Below, piece by piece: positions 1 through 7,393 of a stretch of 64,000 bases of DNA. The number at the start of each line of letters is the position of its first letter. Position 1 is the stretch's first letter. The stretch comes from Mesorhizobium sp. Lineage in GTDB: Bacteria > Pseudomonadota > Alphaproteobacteria > Rhizobiales > Rhizobiaceae. The notes below the pieces were generated by a model. The model was given only the letters and a program-made list of their open reading frames with translations, had not been told where the DNA came from and ran no database searches. The DNA is taken from assembly GCA_004963905.1 (NCBI GenBank), contig SUGL01000003.1, forward strand, positions 220,030 through 284,029. The letters are read 5' to 3'. A program made the translations under genes and the position numbers.

Positions 1-324
1 GCAGCACCCGCCGCGCTCGAGCGCCATCATCAGCCCCGGCTGCTCGGCGCTGCCTCTCCAGCGCACAAGGTCCAGGCAGAAGGATCGATGCCAGCCATGG
101 GCCGAGGCGCGCCGCTGCTCGACGGACTCGAAGGCCGGCTTCCAGATCAGCGAGCCGTAGGCGAACACCCAGAGCGGCCCCTCGTCAGCTTCGCCCGACA
201 GGCGCAAGGCAAGCGCCCGGAAATCGTCGTCGTTCAACTGTGTCCATTCGCCGCTCGGGCCTGGATCGACCTCCTCCCGGTGGCACAGAGCGACAAGCTC
301 GGGCGTGAGCGACATTCGACGCAT
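1..324 (-). CDS. ChaC-type gamma-glutamylcyclotransferase, C-terminus cut off by window edge
   Basis: The minus strand is open from an ATG at 324 to the window edge, giving 108 residues with no stop. About halfway it reads VFAYGSLIWKP, the glycine-rich nucleotide-like loop (YGSLIW) of the ChaC/gamma-glutamylcyclotransferase family, followed by a segment rich in His, Trp and Arg. Family members cleave gamma-glutamyl peptides such as glutathione into 5-oxoproline and Cys-Gly in the cytoplasm. The start is supported by an AGAGGGG ribosome site about ten bases upstream; a second ATG at 315 is possible. The catalytic glutamate should lie in the missing part, so activity cannot be judged. Family assignment is fairly secure from the motif; the substrate is inferred. 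Confidence 0.72.
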   Translation of the reverse strand, partial: MRRMSLTPELVALCHREEVDPGPSGEWTQLNDDDFRALALRLSGEADEGPLWVFAYGSLIWKPAFESVEQRRASAHGWHRSFCLDLVRWRGSAEQPGLMMALERGGCC

Positions 325-387
325 GGAAAACAGCCCCTCTTTGACGCCAGCAAAGTCGAAAACCGCGCGGCGCGCAAGATTGCGGGC

Positions 388-493
388 CTAAAGCGCGTCG
401 CGCGGAAAACGGACTCGAGCGACGCGCTGTAAGCCTTTGTTTTGATGCATGTCGTTCTCCCAAAACCGCTGCGCACTTTTGGGCGACATGCAT
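388..493. repeat. Bimodular palindromic repeat, family B copy 1
   Basis: Two hairpins stand side by side in the gap between the ChaC-like gene and the VOC gene. The first pairs GCGCGTCGC (393-401) with GCGACGCGC (419-427). The second pairs ATGCATGTCG (445-454) with CGACATGCAT (484-493) and has an inner CCCAAAA/TTTTGGG stem. The same two-module design, in the opposite order, is at 58931-59033, and a one-module relative is at 9634-9683. It looks like a REP-type extragenic element. Confidence 0.75.
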
Positions 494-607
494 TTGTGGC
501 GCCTTGCCGTTTGCGATTTCTGGTCCAGATGTCGGATTTCTGTCGCCGAGATCGTCCTAGGATGGATCGGACCGCGATCGCTGCCTTAACCGGTGAGGAG
601 ACCGACC

Positions 608-1384
608 ATGCCGAATTCCCCAAAACCCTTCTTCTGGTACGAATTGATGACCACCGACCTCGACGCCGCCGAGGCCTTTTACACAGCCGTCGTCGGCTGG
701 AAGGCCGAGCCCTTTGCGAAGGCGCCGGGCATGCCTCGCTATATCGTGATGAATTCAGCCGTGCGCGGCGTCGGCGGGTTGATGACCATGCCGGAGGATG
801 CCGCCAAGATGGGCATGCCGCCCGCCTGGCTCGGCTACATCTATACCAAGGATGTGGACGCCTCGACGAAAGCGCTGCAGGAGGCCGGCGGCACCGTCCA
901 TCGCCCGCCGGATGACATCCCGGAAGTTGGCCGCTTCGCCGTCGTCGCCGACCCGCAAGGCGCGACCTTCATGTTCCTGCAGCCCAATCAACCCGAGCAG
1001 CCGCCGGTGCCTGCCACAACGCCCGGCCATATCGGCTGGCACGAACTCTACACCTCGGACTGGAAGGCGGCTTTCGACTTCTATGCGGGCCAGTTCGGCT
1101 GGGAGAGCGCCGGCGAGTTCGACATGGGCGAGATGGGCATTTACAAGACCTTCGGCGCTGGCCCCGAATCGGGCGGCGGCATGATGAACAAGCCGCCGCA
1201 GATTCCGGTGCCGGTCTGGCTGTTCTATTTCAACGTCGACGCCATCGATGCCGCGGCCAAGCGCGTTACCGACAATGGCGGCAAAGTCCTGATGGGACCG
1301 ATGGAAGTACCGAGCGCGCAGTGGGTCGTTCAATGCCAGGACCCGCAAGGCGCGCATTTCGCGCTGCTGGCGCCTGGACGGTAG
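608..1384 (+). CDS. VOC family protein with two glyoxalase-like domains
   Basis: This 258-residue cytoplasmic protein has two tandem vicinal-oxygen-chelate halves, about residues 5-120 and 130-255. Each opens with the pattern of a short strand and a helix containing AEAFYTAVVGW or AAFDFYAGQFGW, and each ends in an ADPQGATF or QDPQGAHF strand. Such two-domain VOC proteins bind a metal or a small molecule. Some are glyoxalases or dioxygenases, but most, including the CFP30B-like group this resembles, have no assigned reaction. The start at 608 is chosen because AGGAG lies seven bases upstream; an ATG at 593 would bury that site. It is monocistronic, following repeat B1 and converging on the next gene. 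Confidence 0.85.
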   Translation: MPNSPKPFFWYELMTTDLDAAEAFYTAVVGWKAEPFAKAPGMPRYIVMNSAVRGVGGLMTMPEDAAKMGMPPAWLGYIYTKDVDASTKALQEAGGTVHRPPDDIPEVGRFAVVADPQGATFMFLQPNQPEQPPVPATTPGHIGWHELYTSDWKAAFDFYAGQFGWESAGEFDMGEMGIYKTFGAGPESGGGMMNKPPQIPVPVWLFYFNVDAIDAAAKRVTDNGGKVLMGPMEVPSAQWVVQCQDPQGAHFALLAPGR

Positions 1385-1408
1385 GCGCAAGCAGTTCCGT
1401 TCGATCCG

Positions 1409-1434
1409 CTGGCGCCGGCTCACTCCGGCGTCAG
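1409..1434. terminator. Hairpin between convergent genes
   Basis: CTGGCGCCGG (1409-1418) pairs with CCGGCGTCAG (1425-1434) in nine of ten positions around a six-base loop. It lies just after the VOC stop and overlaps the last codons of the opposing gene. That position suits a shared terminator, but there is no clear T-run. Confidence 0.45.
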
Positions 1435-1908
1435 CACTGCCATTTTGAGATCGGTCTTCTTGGCGCCGCTGAGCTGCACCGTGGCCGGACCGGCGGAAAG
1501 TTTGAAACGCACGCTCTTGCGAATGCCCGGACAGGTCTTCACGCCGCTGAAACCCGTCGACTTCACGGAATGGCCATCCTGCACGACATCGATCCAGGCT
1601 TCATCGGACAGGCTGAACTGGAGCTCGCCTTCAGGTGGCACGGTCACGCTTGCCGTCGCACCGAACGAGCCGGCTGCCGGTGCGCGTTGCGGCGGCACCT
1701 CAAAGCTGATCGTGTCGACGGCCGCGAGTGACAGATCCACCGCTTGCCCGACTGTCAAGGCAGCGCCGGACTGCGCGGCCGGCGCTTCCGGAAACAGGGC
1801 CTGCTCGCGTGTGACCGGCCATTTGAAGGCATCGCAGCCGGCGTCGCCGGCCATGGCGAAGCTGGTGCCTGCAAGGAGTACGAATAGGCTGACGACGATT
1901 TTTTTCAT
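1420..1908 (-). CDS. Secreted hypothetical protein
   Basis: I do not recognise this 162-residue protein. Starting at the ATG at 1908 it begins MKKIVVSLFVLLAGTSFAMAG, a textbook Sec signal peptide with an AMA cleavage site, so the mature protein should be periplasmic. An upstream ATG at 1926 would add six residues in front of the signal and is less likely. The mature part holds two cysteines (CDAF near its N-terminus, KTCPG further on) that could form a disulphide. Its C-terminal half is beta-rich, alternating polar and hydrophobic residues, as in small periplasmic domains that restrain or bind sugar or peptide. The gene converges with the VOC gene. Confidence 0.7.
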   Translation of the reverse strand: MKKIVVSLFVLLAGTSFAMAGDAGCDAFKWPVTREQALFPEAPAAQSGAALTVGQAVDLSLAAVDTISFEVPPQRAPAAGSFGATASVTVPPEGELQFSLSDEAWIDVVQDGHSVKSTGFSGVKTCPGIRKSVRFKLSAGPATVQLSGAKKTDLKMAVLTPE

Positions 1909-2104
1909 GGCACAGAAAACTCGCATGGTTTGATTACCGGCATATCAATACAACCAGAGAGACAGACATGCAACCATAGCGAGAATAGAAACGCGAGAGT
2001 GAAACCATTCCACTCACCGATTGTTGATGGCAGGCCAAGGGAAGTGAGTGGTCCATTGCCGGGCGATAATTTATGGCCGGCCCCGGGGGTAAATGGAGTT
2101 TTGC

Positions 2105-2503
2105 ATGAAGCTTTTCGAAAGCCTTGCCCAATACCGTCCGCAGGTGCTGGGCGTGCTTCGCATCATGACGGCGTTGCAGTTCATCGAGCACGGCACCCAG
2201 AAACTGTTCAATTTTCCTCCCGGCGCCCATGCCGAGGCCCTGACCGGGCTTGCGCTGACGTCCGGTATTCTCGAGTTTGCCGGCGGCGTCCTGCTCGCGC
2301 TGGGGCTCTTCACGCGCCCGGTGGCGTTCCTGCTCTGCGGCGAGATGGCTGTCGCCTATTTCATGGTGCACATGCCGCGCAACTTCTTTCCGGCCAACAA
2401 TGGCGGCGACGCAGCCATCCTGTTCTGCTTCGTCTTCCTCTATCTGTTCTTTGCCGGCCCGGGCTCCTTCGCGCTGGACAATCGCGACAGCGCCAACGCG
2501 TGA
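2105..2503 (+). CDS. DoxX family membrane protein
   Basis: The 132-residue product has four predicted membrane segments (about residues 15-35, 50-70, 72-92 and 103-125) and the DoxX/SURF4-like pattern: an early IEHGTQKLF motif after helix one, then GxLExxGGxLLxLGL. DoxX proteins are inner-membrane subunits linked to quinone or thiosulphate redox chemistry and, in some bacteria, to oxidative-stress complexes; many bacterial members have no proven role. The start at 2105 follows TGGAG six bases upstream, and the ATG at 2093 lies before that site. No partner genes flank it. It converges on the dehydrogenase gene across a strong hairpin. Confidence 0.85.
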   Translation: MKLFESLAQYRPQVLGVLRIMTALQFIEHGTQKLFNFPPGAHAEALTGLALTSGILEFAGGVLLALGLFTRPVAFLLCGEMAVAYFMVHMPRNFFPANNGGDAAILFCFVFLYLFFAGPGSFALDNRDSANA

Positions 2504-2508
2504 TGGCA

Positions 2509-2538
2509 GGATGCGCGCCTGGTCTCAGGCGCGCATCC
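2509..2538. terminator. Perfect 13-bp hairpin shared by two convergent genes
   Basis: GGATGCGCGCCTG (2509-2521) pairs perfectly with CAGGCGCGCATCC (2526-2538) around a four-base GTCT loop. It starts five bases after the DoxX stop, and its right arm encodes the last residues and stop of the opposing dehydrogenase. It probably terminates both transcripts. Confidence 0.7.
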
Positions 2539-4951
2539 GTTCGAAATTGGCGTCGAACAGCGGCGCTGCCTGAATGCGCGCCGCATGGCGCTTGCCCAGG
2601 ATCTCGATCTCGAAGCCGTCCGGCCTGTCGGCGATCTCCTTCGGCACATAACCCATCGCGACCGATTTCTTCGAATTGTGAGCATAGCCGCCCGAGGTAA
2701 CCCAGCCACGTACGACGCCGTCATGCCAGATCGCCTCGTCGCCGATGACATCGGCGTCGTGAGCCTCGACGACGAAGGCGCGCAACCGGAGCTTGCCGCC
2801 CTGCTTGCGCTCGGCGAGCGCCGCTTCCTTGCCGATGAAATCGGTCTCCTTGCCATAGGCGACGAAACGGTCGAGCCCAGCCTCGACCGGCCCGTAGATC
2901 GGCCGGTACTCGCGCGCCCATGAGCCGTAATTCTTCTCGAGCCTGAGCGCGTTGAGCGCGCGCGAGCCGAACAGCCCGATGTCGAGTTCCTCGCCTGCCT
3001 TGATCAGCGCCTGGTAAGCGGCGCGCTGATATTCCGGCGCCACCCAGATCTCGTAGCCGAGATCGCCAGTATAGCTCACGCGGCCGACGAGACACGGCGC
3101 CATGCCGATATCCATCCTGGCGACCGCCATGAAGGGGAAGGCAGCGTTGGAGACATCGGCGCGGGTGACCTTGGCCAGCACCTCTCTCGCCTTCGGGCCG
3201 GCGACGGCGAGACCGGTGAGCTTCTGCCCCAGCGCTTCTATGCGGACCGAGCCATCATCGGGCAGATGCGCCTCGAACCAGCGCATATGGTACTGCTCGG
3301 CGACGCCTGAGCCGGCGATGAACCATTCGCCATCTCCGACATTGGCAAGCGTGAAGTCGCCGATCAGCTTGCCGTCTGCCTTCAGCATCGGCGCCAGCGT
3401 CATGCGGCCGGGCTTGGGCAATTTGCAGGCGAGCACGCGGTCGAGCCAGGCTGCGGCGCCGTCGCCCGTCACCCTGTATTTGGCGAAGCTCGAAATCTCC
3501 GACAGGCCGACCCCGCCGCGAACGGCCGCAACCTCGCTCGCGACATGGTCGAAGTCGCTCGAACGCCGCCACGAGAACTCGTCCTTGACGCCTTCGGGCG
3601 CGTACCACAACGGCACTTCCAGCCCATAGGCGACGCCCCACTGCGCGCCCTTGGCCGACAGCGTGTCGTAGACCGGTGTCGTCTTGAGCGGACGCCCCGC
3701 GGGCAGTTCCTCGTTCGGGAAACGGATCGAGAAGCGGCGCGAATAGTTCTCGCGCACCTTGGCGTTGGTGTAGGCCATCGTCGCCCAGTCGCCGTAGCGC
3801 GCCACGTCCATCGCCCAGATATCGGCGCCGGGGTCGCCCTCGATCATCCAGTTGGAGAGCGCAAGGCCAACGCCGCCGCCTTGGCTGAAACCCGCCATGA
3901 CGCCGCAGGCGACCCAGAAGCCCGGCAGGCCGCGCACCGGGCCGACCAGCGGATTGCCGTCTGGCGCGAAGGTGAAGGGGCCGTTGATGATCTGCTTGAT
4001 GCCGGTCTTCTGGAAGGCCGGGAAATGGCGGAAGCCGACCTCCAGCGAAGGCGCGATGCGGTCGATGTCCGGTTCCAGCAGCTCATGGCCGAAATTCCAA
4101 GGCGTCTGGAACTCGGACCACGGCTTGTTGGCCTTCTCGTAGGTGCCCATCAGCATGCCGCCGCGCTCCTGGCGCAGATAGAGCTCGCCGTCGAAGTCGA
4201 CCGCATGGATGATCTCGGTGCCGGTCTTCCTGTTCCAGTCGGCGACCTCGAGCATGTCCTCGGTGATCAGGTACATGTGCTCCATCGCCAGCACCGGCAG
4301 CTCCAGCCCGACCATGCGGCCGACCTCGCGCGCCCACAGTCCGCCGGCATTGACGACATGCTCGCAAATCACCTCGCCCTTGTTGGTGATGACGCGCCAC
4401 AACCCGTCCGGCCGGCGCACGATGTCCTCGACCTTGGTGAAGCGCTCGACCTCGGCGCCGAGCTTGCGCGCTGCCTTGGCATAAGCATGCGTCACGCCGG
4501 ACGGGTCGAGATGACCGTCTTCCTTGTTGCGCACCGCGCCCACGAATTGCTTCGGGTCGAGCAGCGGCATCAGCTCGGCCGCTTCTTTCGGCGAGATCAC
4601 TTCGAGGTCGATGCCGAGATAGCGGCCCTTGGAGACGACGCCGCGCAGCCAGTCGAGCCGCGCCTCGGTCGCTGCCAGAAGCACGCCGCCGGTCAGATGC
4701 ACGCCGGTCGCCTGGCCGGAAAGCTCCTCGATCTCCTTGTACAGCGAGATCGTGTATTTCTGCAGCTTGGCGACATTGGGATCGCCATTGATGGTGTGCA
4801 TGCCGCCGGCCGCGTGCCAGGTCGAGCCCGAGGTCAGCTCATCGCGCTCCAGAAGCACGACGTCGGTCCAGCCGTGGCGGGCAAGATGGAACAGCACGGA
4901 GCATCCGACGACACCGCCGCCGATGACCACGACCTTTGCATGCGACTTCAT
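2525..4951 (-). CDS. FAD-dependent dimethylglycine/sarcosine dehydrogenase-like protein with GcvT-type C-terminus
   Basis: This 808-residue protein has the DMGDH/SARDH layout. An N-terminal DAO-type flavin domain (about 1-380) carries the GGGVVG dinucleotide loop at 11-16 and STWHAAGG with His46, which matches the histidine that binds FAD covalently in the mammalian enzymes. A linker follows, then a folate-binding GcvT-like region (about 430-800). The family oxidises N-methyl groups of dimethylglycine or sarcosine and passes formaldehyde to tetrahydrofolate. Bacterial paralogs vary in substrate, so DMG versus sarcosine cannot be decided here. The mttB-like gene lies 67 bases upstream on the same strand, suggesting one operon for stepwise demethylation of betaine-type compounds. 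Confidence 0.85.
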   Translation of the reverse strand: MKSHAKVVVIGGGVVGCSVLFHLARHGWTDVVLLERDELTSGSTWHAAGGMHTINGDPNVAKLQKYTISLYKEIEELSGQATGVHLTGGVLLAATEARLDWLRGVVSKGRYLGIDLEVISPKEAAELMPLLDPKQFVGAVRNKEDGHLDPSGVTHAYAKAARKLGAEVERFTKVEDIVRRPDGLWRVITNKGEVICEHVVNAGGLWAREVGRMVGLELPVLAMEHMYLITEDMLEVADWNRKTGTEIIHAVDFDGELYLRQERGGMLMGTYEKANKPWSEFQTPWNFGHELLEPDIDRIAPSLEVGFRHFPAFQKTGIKQIINGPFTFAPDGNPLVGPVRGLPGFWVACGVMAGFSQGGGVGLALSNWMIEGDPGADIWAMDVARYGDWATMAYTNAKVRENYSRRFSIRFPNEELPAGRPLKTTPVYDTLSAKGAQWGVAYGLEVPLWYAPEGVKDEFSWRRSSDFDHVASEVAAVRGGVGLSEISSFAKYRVTGDGAAAWLDRVLACKLPKPGRMTLAPMLKADGKLIGDFTLANVGDGEWFIAGSGVAEQYHMRWFEAHLPDDGSVRIEALGQKLTGLAVAGPKAREVLAKVTRADVSNAAFPFMAVARMDIGMAPCLVGRVSYTGDLGYEIWVAPEYQRAAYQALIKAGEELDIGLFGSRALNALRLEKNYGSWAREYRPIYGPVEAGLDRFVAYGKETDFIGKEAALAERKQGGKLRLRAFVVEAHDADVIGDEAIWHDGVVRGWVTSGGYAHNSKKSVAMGYVPKEIADRPDGFEIEILGKRHAARIQAAPLFDANFERMRA

Positions 4952-5018
4952 GGGTTCTTCTCGTTATTTCAGTGAGTTGGATCGGTAAGATGAATCGGAA
5001 CGGGAGGTGCCAACGAAC

Positions 5019-6557
5019 TCACGGCTCGCCCTGCCCGATCGCTTCCTTGCGGCGCGCCATATAAGCTTCGAGGGCCTCGCGCACGCCAGTATCCATGGCC
5101 GGCTGGACATATTCCTCCAGTGCTTTCTTCCATAGCCGCGTCGCGCGGGCCGTCGTGTCGAGCGCGCCGGCCTCCTGCCAGGCTTCGTAATTTTGCCAGT
5201 TGGAAAGCATCGGCTGGTAGAAGGCGGTGGCATAGCGCTCCAGCGTGTGCGGCTCGCCGAAGAAATGGCCGCCCGTCGGCACCGCGCCCAGCGCTTCGAC
5301 GGCCAACTCGCCCTCGTCGACCACGATCGGCTGCAGGAATTCCATCATGTGCTGGATCATCTCGACATCGATGATGAGCTTCTCGAACGACGCCGTCAGC
5401 CCGCCCTCCTGCCAGCCGGCGGCATGGTAGACGAGGTTGCCGTGTCCAAGCACGGCGCCCCACAACGCCATCAGCGTCTCGTAGGCGCCTTGCGCGTCGG
5501 CGGCATTCGAGGCGGAGCCGGGCGTGGTGCGGTACGGCAGATTGTAGCGCCGGGCTAATTGCCCCGAGGCGATGTTTGCTTTCGTGTTCTCCGGAGTGCC
5601 GAAGGCCGGTGCTCCGGACTTCATGTCGACATTGGAGGTGAAGGCGCCGTACATCACCGGCGCGCCGGGACGCACCAGCTGCGTCAGCACGATGCCGAAC
5701 AGCGCTTCGGCGTTTTGCTGCGCCAGCGCTCCAGCGAGGGTCACCGGGCTCATCGCGCCCATCAGCGTGAACGGCGTCACCGCCACCGACTGGCCGAACT
5801 CGGCCATGGTCATCAGCCCTTCGGCCATCATCTCGTCGAAGCGGCGCGGCGAGTTGACCGAGATGATGGTGGTGACGCCGGGATCCTCCCGCATCTGCTC
5901 GAGCGTTAGTCCGCGCGCAATCGCCATCATCTCGATGCCGTCCAGCGCCCTGCCCCGGCCGATCGCCGAGACGTGGAAGCATTTGTCGGTCAGCGTCAGG
6001 TTGGCGAAATAGGTGTCGAGATGACGCGAATTCGCCGGCAGCTCGATCGGCGCGCAGACCTGGTTGCCGAGCATGTGGATGCAGTTGAAATGCTGCGCCA
6101 GGCGGACGAGGTCGCAATAGTCGGCGAGGTTGCCGGCACGGCGGCCGCGCTCCATGTCGTGCACGTTGGGCGGTCCGGCGACCAGCGTGAAGTTGATGGT
6201 GTTGCCGCCGAGATGAATGGCACGGGCCGGGTTGCGCGGCGTGAGCGTGTAGTCGGCACGCGTCGTCTTCAGCGCCTCGTCGACCATGCCGCGATCGACG
6301 CGCACATTCATCGAGCTGTGATCGACCTTGGCGCCGGCGCGTTCGAACAGGGCGAGCGCCCGCTTGCTCATCACCTCGATGCCGAAATTCTCCAGGATGT
6401 GCATCGACGCCTGATGGATGGCTTCGATCTGGTCGACCGAAAGCAGAGCCATCGGCGGGTAGGGATTCGTCACCCGCCTTAGCGGCAGCTGCGGGATGGC
6501 GGCAGGCCCCCGGTTGCTGGTTCGCTCTGCGCCGCGTTTTCGTCTTGGTTCGGTCAT
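5019..6557 (-). CDS. Trimethylamine methyltransferase (MttB) family protein, non-pyrrolysine type
   Basis: The 512-residue product matches the MttB superfamily along its length. The N-terminal part includes EAIHQASMHILENFGIEV, the middle includes PLMxGAMSPVTLAGALAQ-like and GAPAFGTPE segments, and the C-terminal part ends with a helical EALEAYMARRKE tail. Archaeal MttB uses an in-frame amber codon for pyrrolysine. This gene reads through without one, so it belongs with the non-Pyl homologs such as the glycine-betaine methyltransferases. Those enzymes move a methyl group to a corrinoid protein, but no corrinoid protein gene is next to it. The start is uncertain: 6557 gives the family length, 6644 adds 29 atypical residues, and neither has a strong ribosome site. 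Confidence 0.82.
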   Translation of the reverse strand: MTEPRRKRGAERTSNRGPAAIPQLPLRRVTNPYPPMALLSVDQIEAIHQASMHILENFGIEVMSKRALALFERAGAKVDHSSMNVRVDRGMVDEALKTTRADYTLTPRNPARAIHLGGNTINFTLVAGPPNVHDMERGRRAGNLADYCDLVRLAQHFNCIHMLGNQVCAPIELPANSRHLDTYFANLTLTDKCFHVSAIGRGRALDGIEMMAIARGLTLEQMREDPGVTTIISVNSPRRFDEMMAEGLMTMAEFGQSVAVTPFTLMGAMSPVTLAGALAQQNAEALFGIVLTQLVRPGAPVMYGAFTSNVDMKSGAPAFGTPENTKANIASGQLARRYNLPYRTTPGSASNAADAQGAYETLMALWGAVLGHGNLVYHAAGWQEGGLTASFEKLIIDVEMIQHMMEFLQPIVVDEGELAVEALGAVPTGGHFFGEPHTLERYATAFYQPMLSNWQNYEAWQEAGALDTTARATRLWKKALEEYVQPAMDTGVREALEAYMARRKEAIGQGEP

Positions 6558-6769
6558 GCGCGCATCAGAGCGCCGACGTGGCCCATCAGCTGTCAGGAAT
6601 TCGCCATTTGCCGGCGTGATTTTAGCCAAGGCGGCATTTTTCAAAATCTATGGAGAGAAATGCGACGCATCTGGTCGAAATATCGATAGGGCCAAAGATC
6701 GGTGCGCTACGGCCGGCGTTAAGGAAGCTCGAAAGACTCCTTTTATGATTTCGGCCTATTCGTCTTCCG

Positions 6770-7360
6770 ATGCGTAGGTCGAGTTTTAGTAAAATTGTCG
6801 CTGTCTCTGTGCTGCTGGCGCTTTCGGCCTGCGCGACGGCGCCCAGCCATATCAACAACGTCTGCGCCGTCTTCGACCAGAACGACGGCTGGTTCGACAA
6901 CTGGCAGTCCGCTGCCGAACGCACCGAGCAGAAATACGGCATTCCCGTCCCGGTGCTGATGGCGACGGTGCGCAAGGAATCCGGCTTCAAGAGCAATGCC
7001 CGGCCGCCGCGCACCAAGTTGCTCGGCTTCATTCCCTGGAAGCATGTCTCCACTGCCGCGGGCTACTCGCAGGCGCTCGACGGCACCTGGTCGCAATATC
7101 AGATGGAGACCGGCAACTGGGCGGCGCGCCGTAGCCGTTTTGCCGACGCCATCGATTTCGTCGGCTGGTATCATTCCAAGACCGTCGACACGTTCGGCGT
7201 CGCCCGCAACGACACCTACAACCTCTATCTCGCCTATTATCTCGGCTGGTCGGCCTATGGCCGCGGCAATCGCGGCGACGCCGGCGTGCAGAATTATGCG
7301 CGCGCCACCGACCAGATGGCCCGCGACTACGCCACGCAGTTGCGGCAGTGCGGAAGCTGA
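6770..7360 (+). CDS. Lytic transglycosylase (SLT) domain lipoprotein
   Basis: The 196-residue product starts with a lipoprotein signal whose lipobox LSAC puts the lipidated cysteine at residue 21, so it should be anchored in a membrane facing the periplasm. An SLT/lysozyme-like fold follows. VLMATVRKESGF places the probable catalytic glutamate at residue 70, and downstream YSQALDGTWSQYQ and NLYLAYYLGW resemble the substrate-cleft motifs. Such enzymes cleave the glycan strands of peptidoglycan to give 1,6-anhydromuropeptides. The gene is monocistronic, divergent from mttB and convergent with the ABC ATPase gene. The domain call is good; the physiological role (remodelling versus assembly of an envelope machine) is unknown. 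Confidence 0.82.
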   Translation: MRRSSFSKIVAVSVLLALSACATAPSHINNVCAVFDQNDGWFDNWQSAAERTEQKYGIPVPVLMATVRKESGFKSNARPPRTKLLGFIPWKHVSTAAGYSQALDGTWSQYQMETGNWAARRSRFADAIDFVGWYHSKTVDTFGVARNDTYNLYLAYYLGWSAYGRGNRGDAGVQNYARATDQMARDYATQLRQCGS

Positions 7361-7393
7361 TCGTGGCGCGGAACTGACGTCGGCGCCACGCCC

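Noticed and set aside
3545-4975. 476-residue plus-strand frame opposite the dehydrogenase
   Set aside because: Shadow of the FAD/GcvT-type gene; no recognisable domain and no ribosome site.
5019-6557. Pyrrolysine-containing MttB
   Set aside because: No in-frame amber codon interrupts the reading frame, so it is a non-pyrrolysine homolog.
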